Part shown: positions 48,001-57,380 of the stretch, one piece after another | Layout: each line of letters starts with the position of its first letter | Position numbering within the stretch: the stretch's first letter is position 1 | Source of the DNA: Amoebophrya sp. A120 | Lineage: Eukaryota > Sar > Dinophyceae > Syndiniales > Amoebophryaceae | Reading direction: 5' to 3' | DNA: 64,000 nt | Assembly: GCA_905178155.1 (NCBI GenBank) | Contig: CAJINV010000003.1 | Span: forward strand, 1,607,557 to 1,671,556 | The notes under the pieces: model-generated | What the model was told of the DNA's origin: nothing | The model's database searches: none | What the model saw: the letters and a program-made list of their open reading frames with translations, nothing else | Position numbers and translations under genes: made by a program

Positions 48001-49468
48001 ATCCAGTTGCAATGCGTTTTCAGTTTTCTTGTGAAAGCAGACGGCGTGCACCTTTTCCTCTCCACTGTCCGGGTGCAACATCAGGCGGGACAGTCGCTCT
48101 GCTTGTGCAGTCCTTGGAATATCCGGCCTCGCGGAGGGTTTGGCGTGAGTACCGGGCGGCTTGGTCATTCTTACACCAGAGGCTGGAGGTGTTTGAGATA
48201 GAGTTGTAGCTTGCGGCCTCGTCGTCCCTGCAGCACGTACACCGTCGTCAGACTTAATGTTAGAGCGAGCAGCTGCGTCTTTCGAATTGTTTCCGCCTCT
48301 ATTTCGCAGGTCGTGGTCCTCGGAAAATTCCAAAGCGTCCACCTCGGCACTGAGTTCAAACTTGACGCCGTTCCTGCGCGCGAGTTGCTCGAGGGCCTTG
48401 ACGGGGGCGCGGAACCCCTCCCCGTTCTCGGGGTACCAGGTGCCGAGCATGTGGCCGCCGTAGGTCATCAGGCTGTACAAGGACGGGGCCGCCTGGGGGC
48501 TGGCGCCGACAAAGATGACTGGCCACTTCAGAAACCGTCGGTTCCAGGGATCTTTCACGAACTTCGCGATATGGTTCTGGAACGAGTTGAACATGTCCAT
48601 CCGGAGCGCTGCGGATACCAGTTTGGGGTCGAGAAACTCGGTGAAGGAGACCATCGGTTTCCAAATCCATTCGTAAATGCCCGTCTGGTACTTCTCCTCC
48701 GCTTCCGCCATGAATAACCGCAACGAAATTCGCTCTGCGGTGGCAGCTCCTGGGGAGGCTGCATATTTTCGACCACGTGAAGACGCTGCGGGTGCGGCAG
48801 GAGCTGCATCTGAGGAAAATACAAAGGCAAGTTGTTTTGATGGCACAGCCGCATTTTTTTCAAGGTAATTAAGGATCGTCCCCTTTGCCTCTACAACACG
48901 GTTTCTTCTTTCTGAAGGCGAAGGGGAAGCATGTGCATGTACATGTATGAGCACCAAAGGTCTTTCTACGTTTAAAAATACCTCCGATCGATTCCAGCAG
49001 GTGCCTGCGCTCGCGATCTGCGAGGAAGTTCAGGAGATCCTCCGGTTCGCCGGGGATGTCGACAAAGCTTTCGCTTTGTGGGCCCGCGTCTTCACGGGTT
49101 GTAGAAGACGTTTGTTCCAGTCCCCCGGATGACGGATCGTGCCGTGGGGGAGGAGGAATCTGGACTCGGTACGCGGGGTCAAGTTTTTTCAGCGTGTAGA
49201 ATTCACTGACCTTGCCACCAAACCTCTCGAAAATCCGCTCGAAGACATCCGGAAACCAGTACCAGGACGGGCCGAAGTCGAACTGAAAGCCGTCGCCGAC
49301 TATGTGCTGTGCGCGACCCCCAACGGCTTCGAGCCGCTCGTAAACAGTGACATCGTACCCTAGACGGTTCAGTTCCAGACTGGCGGCCAAACCACTGAAA
49401 CCACCGCCGATCACGGCGACCTGTGGTCGAGCGAGGTAGTACTTTTTTACTTCTTTTTTCGTCGGCAT
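39608..49468 (-). CDS. CrtI-CrtB-CrtY-Blh fusion: GGPP-to-retinal polyprotein
   Basis: Seven minus-strand exons, 49468-48982, 48911-47805, 47637-46952, 46772-44274, 44012-42777, 42562-42439 and 42207-39608, sum to 8,739 nt (2,912 residues). Order: CrtI phytoene desaturase (1 to about 800), CrtB phytoene synthase (about 960-1560), CrtYcd-type lycopene cyclase (about 1600-2100) and Brp/Blh beta-carotene 15,15'-dioxygenase (about 2190-2912). Exon 4 alone carries the CrtI C-terminus and all of CrtB, so that fusion does not depend on splicing. Two introns are ordinary GT-AG (70 and 179 bp); four are introner-like elements. The product would convert geranylgeranyl diphosphate via phytoene, lycopene and beta-carotene to retinal, in a membrane given the many hydrophobic helices of the last two domains. 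An in-frame ATG at 49516 would add 16 hydrophobic residues. CrtI-B-Y fusions are known in thraustochytrids. Confidence 0.9.
42213..42438. mobile_element. Introner-like element, family C
   Basis: A 226-bp element with inverted termini TATAACAGTGCACAACTCCC, between ACACG direct repeats (42208-42212 and 42439-42443, plus strand). On the coding strand removal joins LSLTDV to WAIRNGVWRINP inside the lycopene cyclase. Equivalent cuts include GT..AC and GT..GT but not GT-AG. Interior GCATGACAAA and GTCATGCAA motifs are present. Confidence 0.88.
42568..42776. mobile_element. Introner-like element, family B
   Basis: A 209-bp element whose inverted ends share AAAAAACTGTTTCACTGTGA, between TAGAA direct repeats (42563-42567 and 42777-42781, plus strand). 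Removal joins LGLIL to VWSMPVLWLQW in the lycopene cyclase domain. No equivalent cut gives GT-AG. It carries TGTCATGC near 42726. Confidence 0.88.
44018..44273. mobile_element. Introner-like element, family A copy 2, usable as GT-AG intron
   Basis: The ends match copy 1 (GCAAAAATGTCTGGGTCTGG on the left and its inverse on the right). The direct repeat CTTTT is at 44013-44017 and 44274-44278 on the plus strand. On the coding strand the intron 44273-44013 starts GTATCA and ends AAAAG, so it is canonical. It joins RLVSIKK to LLRIFFVSVLCSWA, linking the CrtB and CrtY domains. Confidence 0.9.
44274..46500 (-). other. Domain 2: CrtB-type phytoene synthase
   Basis: The first aspartate-rich motif is in YGLFRIADDYVDTVDNEAP (near 45990) and the second in FQLTNMIRDIDEDLDYHRVY (near 44760), both spaced and oriented as in squalene/phytoene synthases. 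A polar insert of about 200 residues sits between them (near 44920-45470). It condenses two geranylgeranyl diphosphates to phytoene. A hydrophobic linker region precedes it. Confidence 0.92.
47643..47804. mobile_element. Introner-like element, family D
   Basis: A 162-bp element with imperfect inverted ends (TATCCAGTGCAAAAATATCG and the inverse of TATGAATTGCAAAAGTATCG), between GCCGA direct repeats (47638-47642 and 47805-47809). Removal joins LLPKRFR to RYDAEKYWSEQM inside CrtI. No GT-AG cut exists. GCATGACA is present near 47717. Confidence 0.87.
48912..48981 (-). other. Short canonical intron of the carotenoid fusion gene
   Basis: A 70-bp GT-AG intron in phase 1 (GTATTTTTAAAC...CCTTCAG). 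It joins LLESIG to ERRNRVVEAKG and resolves the overlap of two frames here. Its size matches the 69-bp intron of the gene at 33.7 kb. Confidence 0.8.
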
Positions 49469-49607
49469 GATCAGCATCAGAGTGACGAAGTAAAATAATA
49501 CGGTTACTGGCGGCACGACGGGCCACAGACGACGCCCTGAGAACCCACGAAGATCCTGAAAAGATCACCCCCGACACCCCAGGGGGAGGGGTCGGAAAGA
49601 TTCGGAG

Positions 49608-51024
49608 CGTCCGCCCCTCTGTAGCTTCCAGGGACAGCCTGCCGACGAAAGGGAAGCATAGACCGCTCGTGTAACGCGCGTTACACGAAGGTATGGTAGA
49701 TGTGAGAAAGGGCCAGACGCCCCGCGGGCGTTGCCACAGGCGCTAGCTTGCTGGGAGTGACAAATAACCACGCCCAACAAAGGCGAGCGAGTGGTCGCGC
49801 GGTTGTAAAAGCCCTGGCGCGACGCGGAACAATCTGGGGCCCGGCAATGGACGGAACTGCCCCCGTCCGCAGGGTCCATCTCGCTTCCATGGGCCAGATA
49901 TACCCGAGCCCGAGGACAAGGCCAGGTCGGAAATGGTCCAGCAAAAGACGGCGCACTAGCCCCAAAGCGAGTTTTTTTTTTGATTCAAAAACGAAGCCGC
50001 TGAATTTGTTGAATCAAAGAAACAGCCCGTGTTTCAAGGGTAGAAAGGCCACTTCTTGAACCCCGAACAAAGGATCCGACCAAGGTTCAAACAATGTTCA
50101 AAGTCGCCAATCACGGCGGTATGGCGAAAGCTTCAGAGGCCAAAAAAAAGTTCCTAAAAAGTTCCGTTCAAGATCCGATAAAGTTCCGATCAAGATCCTG
50201 TCCAGAGGACACTTTTTTGGCCACTTTTTTGCGCCGCCAAATCCATAGATTCTAGGCGGGGGAGGGGCCAGGAAAAGCGGCGAAAAAAGTGTCCTCTGGA
50301 CAGGATCTTGATCGGAACTTTTGAAAATGGAGATGGCGGCCATGAACTCTGGAAAATGGCCCCGTGCCTGGCCGAATTCCACTGGAGAATGCTCCTGAGT
50401 ACAAAAATTGTGCCGCGGGGAGAAAACTCCCACCCTTGTTTGACATGCTTTCTGCAGGATTGGCCTGCCGATCCCCGCGACCCCAAGAAGCAAAACACTT
50501 GGCACCACATCGCGCCAAAGGCCATCGCCTCTCTGCGGGCTCCCGGATGCTGGGCAGGTAGAATGCCTGCGGTCGAAACACCTCCGCGCCACCCCCTTTC
50601 CAATGTCCAAGACTACCGCGAAAAAACTACAGAAGCACACCAGAAGGGGGGGCAAAAGGACACGCTGGCCGCGGCGGGCGGCGCGTTCCCTGGCGGCTGG
50701 CCCGCGCCAAGTTTTGCGTGGCCGTAAAATACCGACATACCCCCGCAACGGGAAAAAAAATCGCGCTTCCCAAACAGGGCGGCCCTCGGGATAGGCTCGG
50801 CAGCTATGCGACACGCCCAGAAAAGGCCGCGCAAATTTGCTATACAAAGGAGGCAAAGCGAAGGCCAAAACATTGGGCCTGATTCGTAATTTCGGGGCGC
50901 CGAAGTAGCCCAGCGGCCAGGATCTTGATAGGATCTTTTTCGGATCTCAGACGAGCTGAAGTGGCCCGGCGTTCCGTGAGTAATACGGGTTCCTTGAAGC
51001 CTTACAACTGGACAACTTCTGCGA
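49608..51024. repeat. Direct repeat R1, 1,417 bp
   Basis: It is almost identical to R2 at 51921-53337 with a constant offset of 2,313 bp; I noticed only two base differences (in CGCGTTACACG and GTGACAAATAA). It holds frames of up to 256 codons on the minus strand that are copied in R2 but have no recognisable domain. Confidence 0.93.
50180..50321. repeat. Perfect 39-bp inverted repeat inside R1
   Basis: Arms 50180-50218 and 50283-50321 are exact inverse copies (left arm starts AAAGTTCCGATCAAGATCCT), with a 64-bp loop. The same structure recurs in R2 at 52493-52634. This is a strong stem-loop, MITE-like in form. Confidence 0.88.
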
Positions 51025-51920
51025 TGATATGGATGACACTGGACAACTTACAACTTACAACTTACAACTGGACAAAGACCGAAATATTTACAAGGCCGCC
51101 ACCCAATAGGAGAGCGGCCAAAAAAACAACTTGGAAGAAAGCGCATGGCAAAGCGAAAAGGAAACGTCCCGCCCAGGTGTGGTCTTGTGTCATTGCAGAA
51201 ACATTGCAAAAACCCACAAGAAAACTTTACTAGGCAAGAAAGAAACGAGAAGCCCACGCGGTTTTGAAGCCGCCTACTTCGAACACGCATGCTATGACGC
51301 GTTCGATGGAGCAAAAAGACCCAAATTCAAAAAATGACAAAAATCGATTTTCGCGAAAAAAAAAATGAAAAGAGAAAAAAAAGAGAACGAAAACTCTCGG
51401 AAACATTCGCAAAATCTTTCCGACTCCGCTCGTGTTTACGGAAACTTTTTGAAAGGGTATGAAGTTGGGAACTTTTTTTGGTAAATTTAAAAGGAGCAAC
51501 AAGGCAAACCGGAAAAACCGGAAAGCGCCTTGTATATGATCACAGGGTCGATGGTGTTGTCGATCCGGCAAACGGAATAGAAAACTAACTGCGCCCACCA
51601 CACAACCTCCAATCGGGATGAGAGGAAGCCCGCGAACTTCAGCAAAGCGCTTAAAATATGAAGTGAATCGCGAAGCAAACTGGAAAAATAGCCCACGCAT
51701 GACTTGAAGCCAGGGAGCACAACGCGCCACGGTGTGTGGCGTTCCTCGCCATGGGAAAAAAAGAAGTTTGCAAATTTTTGTAGTCTTTTTTCCGACATTT
51801 GGCCCTCATGATCCGGAGCCTCAAGCATCAGAGTGGCAAAGTAAAATAATACGGGTTCCTTGAAGCCTTACAACTGGACAACTTCTGCGATCTTCTTGAA
51901 GCCTTACAACTGGACAACTT
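51025..51920. other. Spacer between R1 and R2
   Basis: About 0.9 kb with a purine-rich stretch near 51355-51400 and two copies of the 20-bp core CCTTACAACTGGACAACTTC near its right end. It also holds a 31-bp copy (51824-51854, two mismatches) of the sequence at the 5' end of the carotenoid gene (49473-49503). No gene is supported. Confidence 0.6.
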
Positions 51921-53337
51921 CGTCCGCCCCTCTGTAGCTTCCAGGGACAGCCTGCCGACGAAAGGGAAGCATAGACCGCTCGTGTAACGCGCGTTGCACG
52001 AAGGTATGGTAGATGTGAGAAAGGGCCAGACGCCCCGCGGGCGTTGCCACAGGCGCTAGCTTGCTGGGAGTGACGAATAACCACGCCCAACAAAGGCGAG
52101 CGAGTGGTCGCGCGGTTGTAAAAGCCCTGGCGCGACGCGGAACAATCTGGGGCCCGGCAATGGACGGAACTGCCCCCGTCCGCAGGGTCCATCTCGCTTC
52201 CATGGGCCAGATATACCCGAGCCCGAGGACAAGGCCAGGTCGGAAATGGTCCAGCAAAAGACGGCGCACTAGCCCCAAAGCGAGTTTTTTTTTTGATTCA
52301 AAAACGAAGCCGCTGAATTTGTTGAATCAAAGAAACAGCCCGTGTTTCAAGGGTAGAAAGGCCACTTCTTGAACCCCGAACAAAGGATCCGACCAAGGTT
52401 CAAACAATGTTCAAAGTCGCCAATCACGGCGGTATGGCGAAAGCTTCAGAGGCCAAAAAAAAGTTCCTAAAAAGTTCCGTTCAAGATCCGATAAAGTTCC
52501 GATCAAGATCCTGTCCAGAGGACACTTTTTTGGCCACTTTTTTGCGCCGCCAAATCCATAGATTCTAGGCGGGGGAGGGGCCAGGAAAAGCGGCGAAAAA
52601 AGTGTCCTCTGGACAGGATCTTGATCGGAACTTTTGAAAATGGAGATGGCGGCCATGAACTCTGGAAAATGGCCCCGTGCCTGGCCGAATTCCACTGGAG
52701 AATGCTCCTGAGTACAAAAATTGTGCCGCGGGGAGAAAACTCCCACCCTTGTTTGACATGCTTTCTGCAGGATTGGCCTGCCGATCCCCGCGACCCCAAG
52801 AAGCAAAACACTTGGCACCACATCGCGCCAAAGGCCATCGCCTCTCTGCGGGCTCCCGGATGCTGGGCAGGTAGAATGCCTGCGGTCGAAACACCTCCGC
52901 GCCACCCCCTTTCCAATGTCCAAGACTACCGCGAAAAAACTACAGAAGCACACCAGAAGGGGGGGCAAAAGGACACGCTGGCCGCGGCGGGCGGCGCGTT
53001 CCCTGGCGGCTGGCCCGCGCCAAGTTTTGCGTGGCCGTAAAATACCGACATACCCCCGCAACGGGAAAAAAAATCGCGCTTCCCAAACAGGGCGGCCCTC
53101 GGGATAGGCTCGGCAGCTATGCGACACGCCCAGAAAAGGCCGCGCAAATTTGCTATACAAAGGAGGCAAAGCGAAGGCCAAAACATTGGGCCTGATTCGT
53201 AATTTCGGGGCGCCGAAGTAGCCCAGCGGCCAGGATCTTGATAGGATCTTTTTCGGATCTCAGACGAGCTGAAGTGGCCCGGCGTTCCGTGAGTAATACG
53301 GGTTCCTTGAAGCCTTACAACTGGACAACTTCTGCGA
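51921..53337. repeat. Direct repeat R2, 1,417 bp
   Basis: Second copy of R1, in the same orientation. Both copies end in the short motif GGACAACTTCTGCGA. R2 is preceded by the same short motif, so the duplication junctions coincide with it. Confidence 0.93.
52493..52634. repeat. Perfect 39-bp inverted repeat inside R2
   Basis: The R2 copy of the stem-loop at 50180-50321: arms 52493-52531 and 52596-52634. Confidence 0.86.
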
Positions 53338-53460
53338 GGATCGCCGGGCGAAGCCCGGACCGTCCTGCCGAAGCAATTTTGCGTCCGATCACTTGCCCGC
53401 AGCGGGCCGGCAAGAGAACAAACGGCCGGAGCCGGCGCCCGCGTTAGCAGCAATTCTGCG
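53338..53460. repeat. Cluster of short GC-rich palindromes
   Basis: Consecutive small hairpins: GCCGGGCGAAGCCCGG, TTGCCCGCAGCGGGC, CCGGAGCCGG and a CAGCAATTCTGCGG-type segment. Their form recalls GC-rich hairpin elements of organelle genomes, but I see no organelle gene. Confidence 0.5.
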
Positions 53461-53561
53461 GCTTTGCCGAACTGCTAAGCACATTGAGAGTCGCCACTCT
53501 GGGTGATCTGGGGCACGAACGGTCTTTCGAGACTAGAACTTCTTTCAGGACAACACCCACA

Positions 53562-53730
53562 GAGAGGTCTCGGACCCCCTCTCAATAGTTGAGAAATGTG
53601 CCCTCATTTTTGGGCTCCAAGATTCACCAGACTGCACGGCATGGTCCGAAAAACCTCAACTATTGAGAGGCCCTCCGAGACCCCTCCGAAAGGGCTCAAT
53701 CTTGGAGCTTCTCTCAACTATTGAGAGCAA
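53562..53730. repeat. Imperfect inverted repeat with CTCAACTATTGAGAG cores
   Basis: The sequence GAGGTCTCGGACC..CTCTCAATAGTTGAG near 53562-53593 is met in inverse form as CTCAACTATTGAGAGG..CCGAGACCCC near 53658-53690. A third TCTCAACTATTGAGAG core is near 53713. The core is itself palindromic. Confidence 0.7.
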
Positions 53731-54438
53731 ATCCGGACGAACCTTTGTCAGCGAAGAAGCTAGGGGACTTCTGCCACTTTTCCAACTAAAAGAAAGCGAT
53801 GTGGCCGCGCCTAGGCATCGCATGAGCGTCCACACCTTCTCGCCGGGGTTGTGGGGTGGGGCGTGTAATTGAATGGGAGAACTTGACGCGTCGCATTCAT
53901 GTTGCGTTAGCCATGGCATGATCGCAGTAGGGCTCTGCTGGACAAGCCCGAAAGATACCGCCGAAAGGCATCAGCTGCGCGGCCCAATGATCTCCAGAAC
54001 ATTGGCTACGAGCTGCGCCCCCCGTTGTGGCTCCGCTAGGGTGCGCTGCACTTTCGTCGACCCGGAATAGCTTTGGGCTAAGCTTGCGCCAGCTCCGGCT
54101 GCGCGGCAGATACGCGGCCGACATCGTTGCAGAGCTCCGCCGCCCTCAGTTGCCCGCACGCGCCGGCGCAACTCGACAGCACTGGCGCGGCAGTCTAGAC
54201 AGTGCCCGCTATATCGTGTTGCCAGACATGACAGATTCGCCCTGTTTTGGGATCAAAAAAGGGGGCAATAAGTGGGCACAAAGACCACACTGTCATCCGC
54301 TGCAAGCCAAGCAGCTTTGCGTCACCTGTTGCCATTGCCTCCCTCTGCTTTGCGGTCTGCATAGTTGGGAGCTTGATGGACGTTCTCACACGCCGCAAAA
54401 ATTTTTGTGAATAGTTCAGATTTCAATACCTGAGAGGC
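53731..54438. other. Region without a supportable gene
   Basis: Open frames exist on both strands (for example 54027-54410 plus, 127 codons), but none has a recognisable domain or clear advantage over its shadow. Their status is open. Confidence 0.35.
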
Positions 54439-54798
54439 TCATAAAGCCTTACAACTGGACAACTTCTGCGATGATACGCAAACTTTAAATTCAAAATCTA
54501 GGGGGGGCAGCTGCGCTGCATGACAACATATATCTAATCTTAATACTTTGCTTTTGGTTGTGATTCCGCTCGCAGCGTTGTGACGTTGGTTTCCGGCGTC
54601 GCTTATTCCGCGGCCGACGTAATAGAGAATGGTCAGGAGAATGGCGCCATAAAACGTTCCCACGAGCGCAGGGAAGACCAGGTCAGCTGCCCGTGGGGGA
54701 ATGTGGGCGGACAAGTTCTGCAGCACATGCAGCCGCCGCCGCGAAATAAAGTGGTGCATGATATTCTTCAAGAACAGGAGCTGGCACTGAGTGAGCAC
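54439..54798 (-). CDS. Hypothetical small membrane protein, low support
   Basis: A minus-strand frame reading MHHFISRRRLHVLQNLSAHI from an internal ATG, followed by one hydrophobic helix (VFPALVGTFYGAILLTILYY). Its 3' end runs into a copy of the dispersed short motif, and a GTATCA donor-like site precedes that copy, so this may be an exon of a longer transcript. An upstream piece MSKNANQKQNE near 54850 could belong to it. No family is recognised. Confidence 0.35.
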   Translation of the reverse strand: MLTQCQLLFLKNIMHHFISRRRLHVLQNLSAHIPPRAADLVFPALVGTFYGAILLTILYYVGRGISDAGNQRHNAASGITTKSKVLRLDICCHAAQLPPLDFEFKVCVSSQKLSSCKAL

Positions 54799-54856
54799 GC
54801 TACTTCATTCTGTTTCTGGTTCGCATTCTTCGACATGGTCGTCGATGGGTCTCCCT

Positions 54857-56220
54857 CGTTTAACGAAGACGAAAAGATAAGTTAGCTTTTTTATCGTGAA
54901 CAGACTCAAACCTAAACTTTAACTTTCTTATTTATCTTAGTTGTAGAAGTACTCTGTCACTGTCTGTGGTCGATTTTATCGGGGACGGATCTATTATGTG
55001 TGATGTAATGACGAAAACCGACACCGACCACGTCAATGACAATGTTGTTTCCAGCATCTTCTCATCGATCTAGTCCACGTTTATGACAACCGACTTTTTT
55101 ATTTTATGCGCAGCCAGGGCATGTCGGGGAAAAAAAAAGCCTCAGCGATGTTTTTGCGTTGAAAAAAAAAACACAGTGACACTATTTTCGAACACGTCGG
55201 ACACACACGAATTCTCGTCTCACACGAGAGCTGAGCAGGAATTTCATTAAGATTTCTAGTGGATACAACATATTTATACCGCTAAAGAGAGCAGGAGGCC
55301 CTCTGGGTTTTTTTTGTGGTGTCGTTGCATCTGTAGCAGCACAGGTTTTTGAGTCGTTCGATGAGCAGACGCCATCGCTCTAGGGAAAGTGTGAAATTAA
55401 TTTTCAGCGTTCCGCACAGATGCAATGCGTCTTTTCTTCAGTCGACCCAATAATTCGTACTGGTTAGGTGAAGTGCTAGTGCACTGAAATTGTTCGAAGA
55501 ACGTCGTCGAAAGGCAAACGCCACAGAGACCAGTTCCCGATTTACTTCGGAATGAGGGCCACGCAACTGAAGTAGTGTGAGTTGGGATAGTTTATTTTTT
55601 GAAGCGACAACAACAACATCAACACCGTCAAGATCCTTGTCAGCATGCCAATGCTTGCGCACTTCACAATGGAGAAGAAATCGAGCCGCGCAAATTCAAA
55701 AACCAAAAGTGGTCAGCAATTCCATGCATAATCATTTTCTGACTAGTCGACGGCTTCGCGAAGTGTAGCAGGTTACGCAAGTCCTCCTCTTTGACTCAGA
55801 AATGTTTCAGGGACAGTATCCATTTGATTTTCGTTCCACACGATCAGGATTTCGTCGAATAAACTCCATTCTGATTTTCGTCAGGATTTCGTCGAATAAA
55901 CTCCGCGGAGAGCAGCAGTTTCCGACTTCTTTCAAAAGGCTGTGCAGGAGCTCCTGTAGTGGTGGATGCAAACGGGGATTGTAGTGGTGGATGCAAACGG
56001 GGATTTTTTTGTACGGACGAGTAGAAATTGAAGCGAAATAAATTGTGCGGACGGAAACAAGACGAAAATAATGGAACAGCCCTTAAATTTATCGCTCCGC
56101 TTTTCGTTTTGCATATTACTGTGTTCTCGATGTCGTGGACAGAGTCGAATTGTCGTTGAAGAACCAAAAACGCAAGAAGTAATATTTTATACATAGAGCA
56201 CAGCCTCGTCTTTAGCTGTA
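54857..56220. other. Intergenic, nothing recognised
   Basis: No gene is supported. A 24-bp tandem duplication occurs near 55964-56003 (GTAGTGGTGGATGCAAACGG repeated), and another short duplication (GATTTTCGTCAGGATTTCGT-like) near 55850-55890. Confidence 0.5.
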
Positions 56221-57380
56221 CTAGGCGATGCGCTGCCGCTTCTTGTCCGCCTCCGCAGATTCCTCCTCGCGATCTTCATTTTCGACCTGGTCTTGCTCAT
56301 CTTGGTCTTCCTCGACCTGCGTGTTGTCGTCAACCCCTCCCTGGACCTCGCTCGCTTCTCCTTCTTCCTCCACGGCGCTGACTACTTCCGCCTCTTCCTC
56401 CGCCTCGCTGTCATCTTCTAACTCGCTGTCCTCCTCGACCAGGGCCTGGCTGTGCTCCTCCTCTTCCTCGATTTCCTCGTCGCTCTGCTCCTGATCCTGT
56501 TCGACGACGATAACTTCTTGCACGTCGACTAGCTCATCGGAAATCTCCTGGCTCCGGATGGGATCCGCTTCGTCCTCGGCGCTCACACTCCTGATTGTGT
56601 CCTCGCCTTCCCATGGAATAAGTTCGTGGGGTACGAGCTCGCCGTCACTGTTCACAGCCACTTCCACGACTTGTTCCGCCTCTATTCCGGGCAAAAACGT
56701 CCCCACTCCATAGTCAAGCTCGTGCTAAGTCTGCAACACAAATCTCCAGTTATGCATGACAAGTAGTTTCGGTCTGTGCCTCTACCTGTAGTATAGTTCT
56801 GCCTAGCAAGGACAGTCGCATCTTCACAAAAGCGCCTCATTATTCTGTTAAACAACATATACAAATCTCAGAACACGATGACTATAAACCCCCCACATGT
56901 TGGGGATGCGCACTCCAGATGTTTCATTTCTGTAGGTGCAAATCTGCGCGACAACTATGGGGCGGGAACGTTTTTACATGCGATGCCCTCGCTGTCTTCA
57001 TCTTCCAAAACGACTTCCTCCACCAGCACGTCGTCATCTAAATCATCTCCTTCTTCTTCCACCTCGAGCAGCTGCACGTCGCCGTCTGCATCTTGGACTT
57101 CGCTGACATTTTGTCCGTCTTCGTGCTCGTCGAAATCCTTGTCGTTGTTTTCGCCGTCACTGCCGTCTTGATGTTCCTCCTGGTCGTTGTCTTCCCCGCC
57201 ACTGCCAGCACTGCCAGCATCCTCCTCCTTCTCCTCCTTCTTTTCCTCACTCTCACGGTCGACAAGCAGCGGCCCCTCCTCTGCCTGACCGATGCGGTCT
57301 AGCTCGTCCGCCACTCTCTGCTGCCACGGGGCACGACCGCCCTCGCCGGTTTTGTCCTGGATGTCTTTGGGAGAGGACAT
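56221..57380 (-). CDS. Highly acidic unknown protein
   Basis: Two minus-strand exons, 57380-56987 and 56678-56221, join across an introner-like element to 283 residues (ATG start, TAG stop). After a neutral N-terminus (MSSPKDIQDKTGEGGRAPWQ) the protein is dominated by Glu and Asp, and it ends in a short basic tail (DKKRQRIA) that could serve nuclear import. Composition fits nuclear or chaperone-like acidic proteins, but no domain is recognised. Confidence 0.68.
56683..56986. mobile_element. Introner-like element, family H
   Basis: A 304-bp element with imperfect inverted ends (TATTCCGGGCAAAAACGTCC on the left; the inverse of CATCGCATGTAAAAACGTTC on the right), flanked by CCTC (56679-56682 and 56987-56990). 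Removal joins LEDEDSE to AEQVVEV in frame. The closest cut to canonical is GG..AG. GCATGACAAG occurs near 56753. Confidence 0.8.

Larger units (their letters stand above)
46680..49468 (-). other. Domain 1: CrtI-type phytoene desaturase
   Basis: It starts QVAVIGGGFSGLAASLELNR, the GxGxxG dinucleotide fold with the acidic residue in VTVYERLEAVGGRAQ, followed by FDFGPSWYWFPDVF. The C-terminal FAD-binding segment is split: exon 3 ends YERHAGTREFEQGFNSFRGN...SLESK and exon 4 begins VSNLVFAGHLTSPGPGVPPS, matching the CrtI signature near the end of the enzyme. It would desaturate phytoene to lycopene. A polar insert of about 110 residues lies near 48000-48300. Confidence 0.9.
50998..54471. repeat. 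Five copies of a short dispersed motif
   Basis: The 20-bp core CCTTACAACTGGACAACTTC, usually followed by TGCGA, occurs near 51000, 51866, 51902, 53313 and 54447, always on the plus strand. Copies mark both ends of the R units and one lies at the edge of the small frame at 54.4 kb. Confidence 0.85.

Noticed and set aside
50098-50868. 256-codon minus-strand frame in R1, and its copy in R2
   Set aside because: Identical because the DNA is duplicated. No domain is visible, and smaller frames on both strands overlap it, so copying is not evidence of coding.
49608-53337. R1 and R2 as LTRs of a retrotransposon
   Set aside because: The ends are not TG...CA, no primer-binding site or polymerase is seen in the 0.9-kb interior, and the junctions coincide with a short motif instead.
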